Assembly: GCF_030549615.1 (NCBI RefSeq)
Contig: NZ_CP130832.1
Location: 1,612,001 to 1,676,000, forward strand
Reading direction: 5' to 3'
Source: Stenotrophomonas sp. 610A2
GTDB lineage: Bacteria > Pseudomonadota > Gammaproteobacteria > Xanthomonadales > Xanthomonadaceae
DNA: 64,000 nucleotides
Positions 35,225-43,713 of this stretch are shown here, one piece after another (the first letter of the stretch is position 1; every line of letters starts with the position of its first letter). The notes below the pieces were generated by a model. The model made no database searches. It saw nothing but the letters and a program-made list of their open reading frames with translations, and was not told the origin of the DNA. Position numbers and translations under genes: made by a program.

Positions 35225-36565
35225 GTGGCCCGATCCAGAACCCCCCGCATAGACAAGACCCCGTTCCAGACCGACATCCTCGACCTGAGCCACGATGGCC
35301 GCGGCGTGGCCCGCCGTGAAGGCGAGGGCAGCAAGGTCACCTTCATCAGCGGCGCCCTGCCGCATGAAACGGTGATGGCCGAGCAGACCGCCAAGAGCCG
35401 TCATTTCGACGAAGCCAAGACGCTCGAAGTGGTCAAGGCCTCGCCGGATCGCGTTGAGCCGCGTTGCCCGCATTTCGGTGTATGTGCTGGCTGCGTGCTG
35501 CAGCATCTGGAAGAGTCCAAGCAGATCGTCGCCAAGCAGCAGGTGCTGACCGACAACCTGACCCGCATCGGCCATGTCAGCCCGGGCAGCGTGTTGCCGG
35601 CGCTGGTCGGCGACAGCTGGGGCTATCGGCGCAAGGGTCGCTTCTCGGTGCGCCGCGTCGAGAAGAAGGACAAGACCCTGGTCGGCTTCCGCGAACTGGA
35701 CCCGCGTTTTGTCGCTGACCTGTCGCAGTGCCTGACGGTGATCCCGGAGATCGGCAGCAAGGTGGGCGTGCTGTCCGCATTCATTGAAAGCCTGGACGGC
35801 AAGCGCGATATCCCGCAGATCGAATTCATCGCCGGTGATGCGGCCATTGCGCTGACCGTGCGCCACCTTGCCCCGCTCAGCGAAGCTGACAAGCAGGCGT
35901 GGATTGCCTTCGGCCAGGAACATGGCTTCGCGATCTACCTGCAGCCCGGCGGCCTGCATACCGTTGCACCGTTGTGGCCGGCCGAAGGCGTTGCGCTGTC
36001 CTTCGCGCTGCCGCAGTGGGATGTGGAGCTGGCGTTCCGTCCGCTGGACTTCATCCAGGTCAACGCCAAGCTCAACCAGCAGATGATCGCGCATGCACTG
36101 ACCCTGCTGGATGCGCAGCCGGATGAGCGCGTGCTCGACCTGTTCTGCGGCCTGGGTAACTTCACCTTGCCGCTGGCGCGCAGCGTGCGCGAAGTGGTGG
36201 GTGTGGAAGGCGAGGCCGGGCTGGTCGCGCGCGCCAAGGAAAACGCTGAGCGCAATGGCCTGGCCAACGCCGAGTTCCATGCGGCCGATCTGACCCTGGA
36301 CCAAAGCGGAGCGCCGTGGATGAAGCAGGGCTTCGACAAACTGCTGCTGGATCCGCCGCGTTCGGGTGCGATCGACGTGCTCAAGCAATTGCCGCTGGAG
36401 CAGTTCAAGCGCATCGTCTACGTGAGCTGCCACCCGGGTTCGCTTGCCCGTGATGCCGGCTACCTGGTCAACGAGCGTGGCTTCACCCTGGTGTCGGCAG
36501 GTGCAATGGACATGTTCCCGCACACCGCTCACGTTGAAAGCATTGCCGTCTTCGAGAAGAGGTAA
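35225..36565 (+). CDS. rlmD: 23S rRNA (uracil-1939-C5)-methyltransferase RlmD
   Basis: 446 residues from the GTG at 35225. A TRAM-like N-terminal part (ILDLSHDGRGVARREGEGSKV) is followed by the iron-sulfur cysteines C81, C87, C90 (RCPHFGVCAGC) and C169. The SAM domain has VLDLFCGLGNFTLPLA, LLLDPPRSG and catalytic Cys 402 in YVSCHPGSLARD, with the base Glu 438 in HVESIAVF. It makes m5U1939 in 23S rRNA using SAM. I prefer 35225 over the ATG at 35192 because family homology starts at ARSRTPRID and the earlier codon sits in the -10 region. It is 3 bases upstream of the CYTH gene. Confidence 0.95.
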   Translation: MARSRTPRIDKTPFQTDILDLSHDGRGVARREGEGSKVTFISGALPHETVMAEQTAKSRHFDEAKTLEVVKASPDRVEPRCPHFGVCAGCVLQHLEESKQIVAKQQVLTDNLTRIGHVSPGSVLPALVGDSWGYRRKGRFSVRRVEKKDKTLVGFRELDPRFVADLSQCLTVIPEIGSKVGVLSAFIESLDGKRDIPQIEFIAGDAAIALTVRHLAPLSEADKQAWIAFGQEHGFAIYLQPGGLHTVAPLWPAEGVALSFALPQWDVELAFRPLDFIQVNAKLNQQMIAHALTLLDAQPDERVLDLFCGLGNFTLPLARSVREVVGVEGEAGLVARAKENAERNGLANAEFHAADLTLDQSGAPWMKQGFDKLLLDPPRSGAIDVLKQLPLEQFKRIVYVSCHPGSLARDAGYLVNERGFTLVSAGAMDMFPHTAHVESIAVFEKR

Positions 36566-36568
36566 GCG

Positions 36569-37054
36569 GTGGGTATCGAGATCGAACGCAAGTTCCTTGT
36601 CACCAACGATGGCTGGCGTGCCGCTGCGCACGCCGTCATCCCGATGGCGCAGGGCTATATCAACGATATGGCGGCGATGGACAGCGGCGCGCAGAAGGCC
36701 TCGGTGCGAGTGCGCATCCAGGGCGACGAGGCCTATTTGAACATCAAGTCGCGCGAGCTCGGCCACACCCGCCAGGAGTTCGACTACCCAGTGCCGGTAA
36801 ACGAGGCGCGTGAGCTGCTGGCGCTGTGCGTTGGCGGCATGATCGACAAGCGCCGGCACCTGGTCCAGCACGATGGCCTGCTGTGGGAAGTGGATGAGTT
36901 CCTCGGCGACAACGCTGGGCTGGTGGTGGCGGAAGTCGAGCTGGAAAGCGCCGATCAGGTCTTCGCCATGCCTGATTGGGCTGGTGCAGAAGTGACCGAC
37001 GAATTGCGTTATTACAATCTGGCCTTGGCCTCGAAGCCGTACAGCCAGTGGTGA
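36569..37054 (+). CDS. CYTH-fold triphosphatase
   Basis: 161 residues. It starts MGIEIERKFLV, with the ExExK motif (Glu 4, Glu 6, Lys 8) that binds the metal and triphosphate in the CYTH tunnel. Further tunnel residues are in ASVRVRIQGDEAYLNIKSR, DKRRHLV, LWEVDEFLGDNAGLVVAEVELES. Length is typical of stand-alone bacterial inorganic triphosphatases such as that of Nitrosomonas. It likely hydrolyses inorganic triphosphate in the cytosol; other triphosphate substrates are possible. GTG start 3 bases after rlmD, so co-transcribed with it. Confidence 0.9.
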   Translation: MGIEIERKFLVTNDGWRAAAHAVIPMAQGYINDMAAMDSGAQKASVRVRIQGDEAYLNIKSRELGHTRQEFDYPVPVNEARELLALCVGGMIDKRRHLVQHDGLLWEVDEFLGDNAGLVVAEVELESADQVFAMPDWAGAEVTDELRYYNLALASKPYSQW

Positions 37055-37061
37055 CGTGCCG

Positions 37062-37176
37062 GTAGTGCCGAGCCATGCTCGGCAGGGGCATTGCCGGTAA
37101 AGCTTCAGCCGAGCATGGCTCGGCACTACAGGTGGCATTGCTGGTAAAGCCCCTGCCGAGCATGGCTCGGCACTAC
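37062..37176. repeat. Three SMAG repeats after the CYTH gene
   Basis: A direct copy at 37062-37084 and inverted copies at 37108-37129 and 37154-37176. The first two form a facing pair that can fold into one long hairpin. They end 20 bases before the FrnE-like gene. Confidence 0.85.
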
Positions 37177-37196
37177 ATTGGACATCAGGAACCCTC

Positions 37197-37892
37197 ATGC
37201 GCATCGATATCTGGTCTGACGTTGTCTGCCCTTGGTGCTGGATCGGCAAGCACCGCTTCCAGCGTGGTCTGGAGCTGCTGGGGGCTGACGCGCCCGCGAT
37301 CGATGTGCACTGGCACCCGTTCCTGCTGGATCCGGATGCCAGCACCACGCCGGTTCCGCTGCGCGAGGCTTACGCGGTCAAGTTCGGTGGCATCGAGCGC
37401 ACCAACCAGATGCTGGCGCAGACCCAGGGCGCAGCCCGTGCCATGGGCCTGCCGATGGATTTCGACAAAGGCCAGGTCAAGGTCAGCACGCTGCCTGCGC
37501 ATCGCCTGATGTGGTTGGCCGGCCAGCACGGTGTGCAGGAGCAGGTGGGTGAAGCACTGTTCCGCGCGCATTTTGTCGAGGGCCGCAATCTGGCCGACCC
37601 GCAGGTGCTGATCGCCGCCGCCGCAACCGGCGGCATCCCGGCCGAGCGCGTGCAGGCCATGCTGGCCTCCGAAGAGGGTCTGGCCGAGGTCCAGGCTGGG
37701 ATCGGCCAGGCACAGGCGCTGGGCATCCAGTCGGTGCCGACCTTCGTCATCAACGGCCAGTACGCCGTGCAGGGTGGGCAGCCGCCGGAAGTATTCGCCG
37801 AGGTGCTGCGCAAGATCGCCGCCGAGCAGGCTCCGGCTGCCACTGCCAGCAATGATGAACAGGCCTGCGGCCCGGACGGTTGCAGCGTCTGA
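37197..37892 (+). CDS. DsbA-family oxidoreductase, FrnE-like (cytosolic)
   Basis: 231 residues without a signal peptide. Starts MRIDIWSDVVCPWCWIGKHRF, with the CPWC redox pair (Cys 11, Cys 14) of FrnE/2-hydroxychromene-carboxylate isomerase-like DsbA proteins. A helical insert (about 75-160) and the closing SVPTFVINGQYAVQGGQPPEVF with the cis-Pro follow. An unusual C-terminal tail has two more Cys in QACGPDGCSV, like a second CxxxxC site. In Deinococcus FrnE is an oxidative-stress disulfide oxidoreductase; a similar cytosolic role is inferred. The tail cysteines may reduce or regulate the main pair. Confidence 0.85.
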   Translation: MRIDIWSDVVCPWCWIGKHRFQRGLELLGADAPAIDVHWHPFLLDPDASTTPVPLREAYAVKFGGIERTNQMLAQTQGAARAMGLPMDFDKGQVKVSTLPAHRLMWLAGQHGVQEQVGEALFRAHFVEGRNLADPQVLIAAAATGGIPAERVQAMLASEEGLAEVQAGIGQAQALGIQSVPTFVINGQYAVQGGQPPEVFAEVLRKIAAEQAPAATASNDEQACGPDGCSV

Positions 37893-37921
37893 ACGCGGGC
37901 TCTGACGCGGCGGGCGCCATC

Positions 37922-37930
37922 TGCGACAAT
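37922..37930 (+). promoter_or_regulatory. Extended -10 promoter candidate for nagZ
   Basis: TGCGACAAT, within CATCTGCGACAATGCCC, 41 bases before the ATG. The same 14 bases precede rlmD. Confidence 0.45.
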
Positions 37931-37971
37931 GCCCAGCTACGCCGCAGCCTGCGGCGGGATGGAGTCCTTGC

Positions 37972-38979
37972 ATGCTTTTGATCGGCGTTGCCGGCACCGA
38001 ACTGACTGCCCAGGAGCGCGGCTGGCTGCAGCACGACGCCGTGGCCGGCGTGGTCCTGTTCAAGCGCAACTTCGCCTCGCGTGAGCAGGTGGTCGAGCTG
38101 ACCAGTGCGATCCGTGCCGCTACCGCACGTCCGCTGCTGATCAGCGTGGACCAGGAAGGCGGGCGCGTGCAGCGTTTCCGCGAGGGCTACGCCGAGCTGC
38201 CGCCGCTGGAAGGCCTCGGCAAGTTGTATGCGACCGATCCGGAAGCTGCCCTGGCCCTGGCCGGGCAGCACGCCTGGCTGATGGCCAGCGAGATCCGCGC
38301 CAGTGGCCTGGACCTGAGCTTCGCGCCGGTGGTGGACGTGGGGCATGGCAACCTTGCCATAGGCAACCGTGCCTTCGGCGAAGACCCGCAGGTGGTTGCC
38401 GCGCTGACTGCGGCCTATGTGCGCGGCATGCACTCGGTCGGCATGGCGGCAACGCTCAAGCATTTCCCCGGGCACGGCACCGTGCGCGAAGACACGCATG
38501 TGGATACTGCAATCGATCCGCGTTCGCTTGCTGAAATCGAAGCGCATGACCTGATACCGTTCCGTGCCGGCATCGCTGCTGGCGCTGATGCGGTGATGAT
38601 GGCGCATGTCATCTATCCTCAGGTGGCGCCGGAACCGGCGGGCTACTCGCCGCGCTGGATCAACCAGATCCTGCGCGAGCAGATGGGCTTCCGCGGCGTG
38701 GTGTTCTCCGACGACATCGGCATGGCGGCTTCGTTCGCCGCCGGTGGGGTCAAGGCCCGCGTCGATGCGCACCTGGATGCCGGCTGTGACGTGGTGCTGG
38801 TCTGCCACCCGGAGCTGGTCGAAGAATCACTGCAGGCCGTGGCCGGCCGCAGCTTGAATACCGCCGCCCTGCTGAGCCTGATCGGCCGTGGGGCGATGGG
38901 GTGGGGCGGCCTGCTGGCCGATGCCCGCCATACTGATACCCGTAATCATCTGTTTGAAAACCTTGGAAGAACCGCCTGA
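37972..38979 (+). CDS. nagZ: Beta-N-acetylhexosaminidase NagZ
   Basis: 335 residues, a GH3 TIM barrel without signal peptide. Key sites: VDQEGGRVQRF, KHFPGHGTVREDTHVD (signature 163-169 and His 176) and FSDDIGMAA with the nucleophile Asp 247. These match the Asp-His pair of NagZ. It removes GlcNAc from GlcNAc-1,6-anhydro-muropeptides in the cytosol during cell-wall recycling; its product can induce AmpC-type beta-lactamases, as known in S. maltophilia relatives. GGATGGAG precedes the ATG. It overlaps the next gene by one base (TGATG). Confidence 0.95.
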   Translation: MLLIGVAGTELTAQERGWLQHDAVAGVVLFKRNFASREQVVELTSAIRAATARPLLISVDQEGGRVQRFREGYAELPPLEGLGKLYATDPEAALALAGQHAWLMASEIRASGLDLSFAPVVDVGHGNLAIGNRAFGEDPQVVAALTAAYVRGMHSVGMAATLKHFPGHGTVREDTHVDTAIDPRSLAEIEAHDLIPFRAGIAAGADAVMMAHVIYPQVAPEPAGYSPRWINQILREQMGFRGVVFSDDIGMAASFAAGGVKARVDAHLDAGCDVVLVCHPELVEESLQAVAGRSLNTAALLSLIGRGAMGWGGLLADARHTDTRNHLFENLGRTA

Positions 38980-39530
38980 TGTCCAGACTCACTCTTGAAC
39001 AAGCCGTGGCCCAGGCCGACCTGCTGGTCGACCGCCCCGCCATCGACACCGCCATTGCCGGTATCGCCGACGCCATCGCGCGCGATTACAAGGGCGAGGT
39101 GCCGGTGTTCATTTCCATCATGAACGGTGCGCTGCCGTTCGCCGGCCAGTTGGCATTGGAGCTGGGCGCGCGTGGCCAGGATGCGCAGTTCGACTACATG
39201 CAGGCCTCGCGCTACCACGGCGAGACCGGCGGCGAGCTGGTCTGGAAGCACCGCCCGGTGTCGGCCCTGTTTGGCCGCCGGGTGATCCTGGTCGACGACA
39301 TCCTGGACGAAGGCTTCACCCTGCAGGGCGTGCGCGAATGGTGCCTGGAGCAGGGCGCCACCGACGTGCGCATCGCCGTGCTGACGGTGAAGAAGCACGA
39401 CCGCGCACTGCCGGGCGTCAAGGCCGATTACGCCGGCATCGACCTGCCGGACCGCTTCGTGTTCGGCTTCGGCATGGACGTCAACGAGTCGCTGCGCTCG
39501 CTGCCCGCCATCTACGCAATGAAGCAGTAA
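38979..39530 (+). CDS. Hypoxanthine-guanine phosphoribosyltransferase family protein
   Basis: 183 residues. The PRPP-binding motif VILVDDILDEGFTLQGVREW is the type I phosphoribosyltransferase signature; VFISIMNGALPFAGQLAL is the preceding loop and DRFVFGFGMDVNESLRSLPAIYAM the base-binding end, as in HPRT. It salvages purine bases to nucleotides with PRPP. The ATG overlaps the nagZ stop, and the gene is followed by methylthioinosine phosphorylase, which releases hypoxanthine: a natural substrate for this enzyme. That link explains the order of the three genes. Confidence 0.9.
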   Translation: MSRLTLEQAVAQADLLVDRPAIDTAIAGIADAIARDYKGEVPVFISIMNGALPFAGQLALELGARGQDAQFDYMQASRYHGETGGELVWKHRPVSALFGRRVILVDDILDEGFTLQGVREWCLEQGATDVRIAVLTVKKHDRALPGVKADYAGIDLPDRFVFGFGMDVNESLRSLPAIYAMKQ

Positions 39531-39537
39531 TACCGGC

Positions 39538-39598
39538 GGCCGATGCTTGCCATCGGCCTTCGGTTTGATCGCGGCCAGGTCACGCCAGCGGCGTGGCC
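39538..39598 (+). other. Two hairpins in the leader before the phosphorylase gene
   Basis: GGCCGATG (39538-39545) with CATCGGCC (39551-39558), and GGTCACGCC (39578-39586) with GGCGTGGCC (39590-39598, one G-U). They lie in the 101 bases between the phosphoribosyltransferase and phosphorylase genes. The first could slow or end some transcripts; there is no good T tract. Confidence 0.4.
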
Positions 39599-39631
39599 TG
39601 TACGTGTCCAACGAAAACATCAGGAAAGAGC

Positions 39632-40378
39632 ATGGAACCTATCGCCCTGGCCGTGATTGGCGGCACCGGCGTGTACAAGCTGGCCGCGCTGGACGATGTC
39701 CAGACCCATGAAGTGGAAACCGCCTACGGCGCTCCGTCCGGCCCGGTCCGGGTTGGTCTGTTGAACGGCCAGCGCGTTGCGTTCCTCGCACGCCATGGTG
39801 AAGGCCATTCGATTCCACCGCACAAGATCAACTACCGCGCCAACCTGGCCGCGCTGAAGCAGCTGGGCGCAACCCGGGTGCTGGCGCTGAACACCGTTGG
39901 CGGCATCGGTGACAACTTCGGCCCGCGCGTGCTGGCCTGCCCGGATCAGCTGATCGACTACACCTGGGGTCGGATTTCCACCCTCAGTGAGGAAGAAGGC
40001 AGCGAGGTGCTGCACGTTGATTTTGGCCACCCCTACAGCCCGGCGTTCCGCGCCAAGGTGCTGGCCGCGGCCAAGGCCAAGGGTGTGGCAATCCAGGACG
40101 GCGGCTGTTACGGCGCAACCCAGGGCCCGCGCCTGGAAACCAATGCGGAAATCGCGCGGATGCGCCGTGATGGCTGCGATCTGGTCGGCATGACCGGCAT
40201 GCCCGAGGCCGGGCTGGCGCGCGAACTGGGGCTGGAATACGCCTGCCTGGCGATTGTCGCCAACTGGGCGGCCGGCTGCGGCGACGCTGGGGAGATCACC
40301 ATGGCCGAAGTTCTGGCCAATGTGGACGCAGCTTCGTCTGGTTTGCCGACTTTGGTGGGTGAATTGGCACGGGGGTGA
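39632..40378 (+). CDS. S-methyl-5'-thioinosine phosphorylase (MTAP/PNP family)
   Basis: 248 residues. IGGTGVYKLAAL, phosphate site ARHGEGHSIPPHKINYRAN, and QGPRLETNAEIARM then GMTGMPEAGLARELGLEYACLAIVANWAAG match Pseudomonas PA3004, characterised as a methylthioinosine phosphorylase and also encoded next to nagZ. It splits methylthioinosine to hypoxanthine and methylthioribose-1-phosphate in the cytosol. The start at 39632 has AGGAAAGAG before it; an upstream in-frame codon at 39593 lies in the hairpin leader. Adenosine-type activity cannot be excluded from sequence alone. Confidence 0.88.
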   Translation: MEPIALAVIGGTGVYKLAALDDVQTHEVETAYGAPSGPVRVGLLNGQRVAFLARHGEGHSIPPHKINYRANLAALKQLGATRVLALNTVGGIGDNFGPRVLACPDQLIDYTWGRISTLSEEEGSEVLHVDFGHPYSPAFRAKVLAAAKAKGVAIQDGGCYGATQGPRLETNAEIARMRRDGCDLVGMTGMPEAGLARELGLEYACLAIVANWAAGCGDAGEITMAEVLANVDAASSGLPTLVGELARG

Positions 40379-40407
40379 TTGTCATCCCGCCTTAAGGTTT
40401 GCATACT
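40379..40407 (+). promoter_or_regulatory. Sigma-70 type promoter candidate for the cold-shock gene
   Basis: TTGTCA (40379-40384), 17-base spacer, CATACT (40402-40407). It begins right at the stop of the phosphorylase gene and leaves a leader of about 55 bases before the cold-shock ATG. Confidence 0.55.
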
Positions 40408-40468
40408 CCGCCAGTGCGCTTCATTCAGCGTACATCAATCCATTCATCGAACAAGGTCTCGCATCACC

Positions 40469-40675
40469 ATGCCGAACGGTACCGTCAAGTGGTTCAACGA
40501 CGCCAAGGGATTTGGCTTCATCTCACCGGAGGACGGCAGCGCCGATGTCTTCGCGCACTTCTCCGCGATCAATTCCAAGGGCTTCCGCAGCCTGCAGGAA
40601 GGCCAGCGCGTCAGCTATGACGTGACCCAGGGCCCGAAGGGTGCCCAGGCTTCGAACATCACGCCGGCCGAGTGA
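40469..40675 (+). CDS. Cold-shock protein (CspA family)
   Basis: 68 residues, the normal length. [23 protein letters not shown] contains RNP1 (KGFGFI) and VFAHFSAI is RNP2; it ends [14 protein letters not shown]. It binds single-stranded RNA and melts structures at low temperature or serves as a general RNA chaperone. The leader is shorter than the 150-plus-base cold-sensing leader of E. coli cspA, so cold induction is not implied. It is flanked by its own promoter and a strong terminator, so it forms a single-gene unit. Confidence 0.95.
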   Translation: MPNGTVKWFNDAKGFGFISPEDGSADVFAHFSAINSKGFRSLQEGQRVSYDVTQGPKGAQASNITPAE

Positions 40676-40692
40676 TCTACCCGGTTGTGCGG

Positions 40693-40722
40693 AAAAACCC
40701 CGCTTAGGCGGGGTTTTTTTTT
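40693..40722 (+). terminator. Rho-independent terminator after the cold-shock gene
   Basis: AACCCCGC pairs with GCGGGGTT around TTAG, followed by a run of eight to nine T. Confidence 0.93.
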
Positions 40723-40753
40723 AGAGGATGCAGTCGCCCAGGGAGGGACTGTA

Positions 40754-41992
40754 ATGAGCAAGACACTGGATATCGCCATCGTTGGTTATGGCACGGCCGG
40801 TCAGGCGCTGGCCGTGCTGCTGTCGCGCGATGGGCACCGGGTGCAGGTGTTCGAGCAGGCAGCAACGCCGGGCCCGGTCGGCGCGGGCTTCCTGCTGCAG
40901 CCCAGCGGCCTGCAGGCGCTGTGGCAGATGCAGTTGATGCCGCAGGTGCTGGAGCATGGTGCGGTAGTGCGCCGCCTGTACGGCGAAACCCCGTGCGGCC
41001 GCGCGGTGATGGACATGAACTATGCCGGGCTGGACGCACGCCTGTGTGGCATCGGCATGCAGCGCGGGGCGCTGTTTTCACTGCTGGACTCGGCCTGGGA
41101 TGCTGGCCCATCGCTGCACGTGGACAGCCGTATCAGCGCCATCGACGACTCCCTGCAGCGCGTGCAGGACCAGCACGGGCATTGGCACGGCCCGTTTGAT
41201 CTGGTGATCGCCACCGACGGCTCGGGCTCGGGGCTGCGTGCGCAGGTGCAGGGCACCAGGTTGGACAGGATTTACCCCTGGGGTGCGCTGTGGTGCCTGC
41301 TGCCGCGGGGCGACTGGCAGCATGGCGACGAGCTGCGCCAACGCTATGTGGCCGCGCGCAAGATGATCGGCCTGCTGCCGGTGGGCACGCGCCCGGGCGA
41401 CAGCGAGCAGCGCCTGAGCTTCTTCTGGAGCCTGCCGCGTGATGGTTTCCAGGCCTGGGAGCGCGATGGGCTGGAACCGTGGCTGGATGAGATCGCCACC
41501 CTGTGGCCGGAAGCGCGTGAGCGCCTGGCCGGGATCAGCGTGCAGGCGCAGCTGGCGCGTGCCAGCTACCGCGACGCAGTGATGCAGCGCTGGTACCGCG
41601 GGCGGCTGGTGCTGGCTGGTGACGCCGCGCATTCGATGAGCCCGCAGCTGGGGCAGGGCGTCAACATGGCGCTGATGGATGCGATGGCGCTGCGTGATGC
41701 CTTGCGCGCGGAACAGAACATTGATGCCGCGTTGGCGCGTTACCAGCACGAGCGCAAGGCACATGTCTGGTTGTACCAGTTCTGGAGTCGCTGGCTGACG
41801 CCGATCTTCCAGTCCGACCACGATTGGATCGCAAATGGCCGCGACCTGTTGTTCAAGCCGATGGGGCGCATGCCGGGCGGTCGTGGCCATATGCTAAGGG
41901 TGCTCAGCGGCACCCAGCATGGCCTGTTCGGCAAGCTGGCGCTGCAGGATGATTTCATCGCTGCGCTGGCCGAGGTCGCCGCAAAACGCTGA
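40754..41992 (+). CDS. FAD-dependent aromatic-type monooxygenase
   Basis: 412 residues. The FAD fold has IAIVGYGTAGQALAVLLSRDGHRVQVFEQA (GxGxxG), the DG motif DLVIATDGSGSGLRAQV, and GD motif LVLAGDAAHSMSPQLGQGVNMALMDAMAL: all three fingerprints of class A flavin hydroxylases (PHBH, UbiH, salicylate hydroxylase). No membrane segment. It would hydroxylate a small organic ring using NAD(P)H and oxygen; substrate unknown. The start at 40754 has GGGAGGGA before it. It is 62 bases upstream of aidB, possibly co-transcribed. Confidence 0.85.
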   Translation: MSKTLDIAIVGYGTAGQALAVLLSRDGHRVQVFEQAATPGPVGAGFLLQPSGLQALWQMQLMPQVLEHGAVVRRLYGETPCGRAVMDMNYAGLDARLCGIGMQRGALFSLLDSAWDAGPSLHVDSRISAIDDSLQRVQDQHGHWHGPFDLVIATDGSGSGLRAQVQGTRLDRIYPWGALWCLLPRGDWQHGDELRQRYVAARKMIGLLPVGTRPGDSEQRLSFFWSLPRDGFQAWERDGLEPWLDEIATLWPEARERLAGISVQAQLARASYRDAVMQRWYRGRLVLAGDAAHSMSPQLGQGVNMALMDAMALRDALRAEQNIDAALARYQHERKAHVWLYQFWSRWLTPIFQSDHDWIANGRDLLFKPMGRMPGGRGHMLRVLSGTQHGLFGKLALQDDFIAALAEVAAKR

Positions 41993-42054
41993 GCGACGCG
42001 CGGGCGGCGCGCGCTTGCGGCAGAATCAACGGCGATCCTCCTCGAGTCGCCGCC

Positions 42055-43713
42055 ATGCTGCCGCAGCCGCCGCCGTTTGAAACCCACGTCGTCGACAACC
42101 AGCCGCCACCGTTTGCCGAGCGCGATCTGTGGCAGGACGACCTGGCCTTGCAGCAGTGCGTGCAGCGCGAAGGCGCGGAAGCCTTCGCGGAGGTGGTGCA
42201 GCACTACGGTGTGCTGGCCGGTGGCGAGCTGTACCGGATCGGCTTCGACGCCAATCGCCAGCGGCCGCTGCTGCGTACCCACGACGCGCAAGGCAACCGT
42301 ATCGATACCGTTGATTTCCATCCGGCCTATCACCGGCTGATGGCCACCGCTAAAACCCGCGGCGTTGCCGGGCTGTCCTGGCGCTCGGCGCAGCCCGGTG
42401 CGCATGTGGCACGTGCGGCCTTGAGCTATCTGCACAACCAAGCCGAAGCAGGCACCAGTTGCCCGCTGACCATGACCCACGCAGCGGTGCCGGTGTTGCG
42501 GCAGGAACCCGCGCTGGCCGAATGGGCCAGCAAGGCCGCCGCACCTTTCTACGACGCGCGCGATGTACCGATCGGCGACAAGCCGGGCATCACCCTCGGC
42601 ATGGGCATGACCGAGAAGCAGGGCGGTTCCGACGTGCGCGGCAACACCACGCTGGCGACGCCGTTGGCCGGAGAGGGCGAGTACAGCCTGGTCGGCCACA
42701 AGTGGTTCTTCTCCGCACCGATGTCCGATGGCTGGTTGGTACTGGCACAGGCACCTGGCGGTTTGAGCTGCTTCCTGATGCCACGCAGGCTGGCCTGCGG
42801 GCGCCGCAACAACTTCCATCTGATGCGTTTGAAGGACAAGCTTGGCGACTGGGCCAATGCCTCCAGCGAGGTCGAGTTCTGTGGTGCCTGGGCGCGCCGT
42901 GTTGGTGATGAAGGGCGCGGTGTAGCGACCATCATCGAGATGGTGATGCTGACCCGGCTGGACTGCATGCTGGGCTCGGCCGCGCAGATGCGCATGGCCT
43001 TGGCGCAGGCGCTGCATCATGCGCGGCACCGGCGCAGCTTCGGCAAGCTTCTGGTCGAGCACGCTTTGATGGCCAATGTGCTGAGCGACCTGGCGATCGA
43101 GTCGGAAGCGGCGACCACCTTGGCAATGCGCGTGGCCCGCGCAGTCGATGCCGCGCCGCAGGATCCACAGCAGGCGGCGTTCGCGCGCATCGCCACGGCC
43201 ATCGGCAAGTTCTGGATCTGCAAGCGTGCGCCGGGCTTCGTCAATGAAGCGCAGGAGTGCCTGGGCGGTGCAGGCTATGTGGAAGAGTCGATGCTGCCGC
43301 GGCTGTACCGGCAGGCGCCGTTGAACTCGATCTGGGAAGGCAGTGGCAACGTGCAGTGCCTGGATGTGCTGCGCGCGCTGCAACGCGAACCGGAAACCCG
43401 CGTGGCCTTGCTGGCCGAACTGCAGCAGGTCGCCGGTCGCAACGATGATTACGACAAGGCGCTGCAGGCGCTGCTGGAACGGCTGCAAGGAACGGAGTTG
43501 CTGCAGGCCGATGCGCGCACGCTGGTGGTGGATATCGCGCTGCTGTTGCAGGCGGCGATGTTGTTGCGCGCGGACAGCCCGGTGGCGCAGGCCTTCGTAC
43601 GTTCGCGGTTGCGCCAATCGCAACCGGTGTATGGGCAACTACAGGCAGATACACCGTTCGCAGACATCCTGGCCCGCGCTTTGCCAGTAGGAGCGGTTGT
43701 AGGGGCGGCGTAA
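42055..43713 (+). CDS. aidB: AidB-type acyl-CoA dehydrogenase family protein
   Basis: 552 residues. AidB features: an N-terminal extension (PPPFETHVVDNQPPPFAERDLW), LTMTHAAVPVL, the flavin site ITLGMGMTEKQGGSDVRGNTT, and the C-terminal helical domain with RHRRSFGKLLVEHALM, ECLGGAGYVEES and NSIWEGSGNVQCLDVLRAL. AidB is induced by alkylating agents in E. coli and binds DNA and FAD; its enzymatic role is unclear. The last residues (PVGAVVGAA) and the stop codon are encoded by a REP element (GTAGGAGCGG... GTAAGCC), so the natural C-terminus was probably altered by insertion. Confidence 0.92.
   Translation: MLPQPPPFETHVVDNQPPPFAERDLWQDDLALQQCVQREGAEAFAEVVQHYGVLAGGELYRIGFDANRQRPLLRTHDAQGNRIDTVDFHPAYHRLMATAKTRGVAGLSWRSAQPGAHVARAALSYLHNQAEAGTSCPLTMTHAAVPVLRQEPALAEWASKAAAPFYDARDVPIGDKPGITLGMGMTEKQGGSDVRGNTTLATPLAGEGEYSLVGHKWFFSAPMSDGWLVLAQAPGGLSCFLMPRRLACGRRNNFHLMRLKDKLGDWANASSEVEFCGAWARRVGDEGRGVATIIEMVMLTRLDCMLGSAAQMRMALAQALHHARHRRSFGKLLVEHALMANVLSDLAIESEAATTLAMRVARAVDAAPQDPQQAAFARIATAIGKFWICKRAPGFVNEAQECLGGAGYVEESMLPRLYRQAPLNSIWEGSGNVQCLDVLRALQREPETRVALLAELQQVAGRNDDYDKALQALLERLQGTELLQADARTLVVDIALLLQAAMLLRADSPVAQAFVRSRLRQSQPVYGQLQADTPFADILARALPVGAVVGAA

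Noticed and set aside
41740..43638. 632-residue open frame opposite aidB
   Set aside because: Antisense shadow of the AidB and monooxygenase genes, rich in Gln/Arg/His, without domain.
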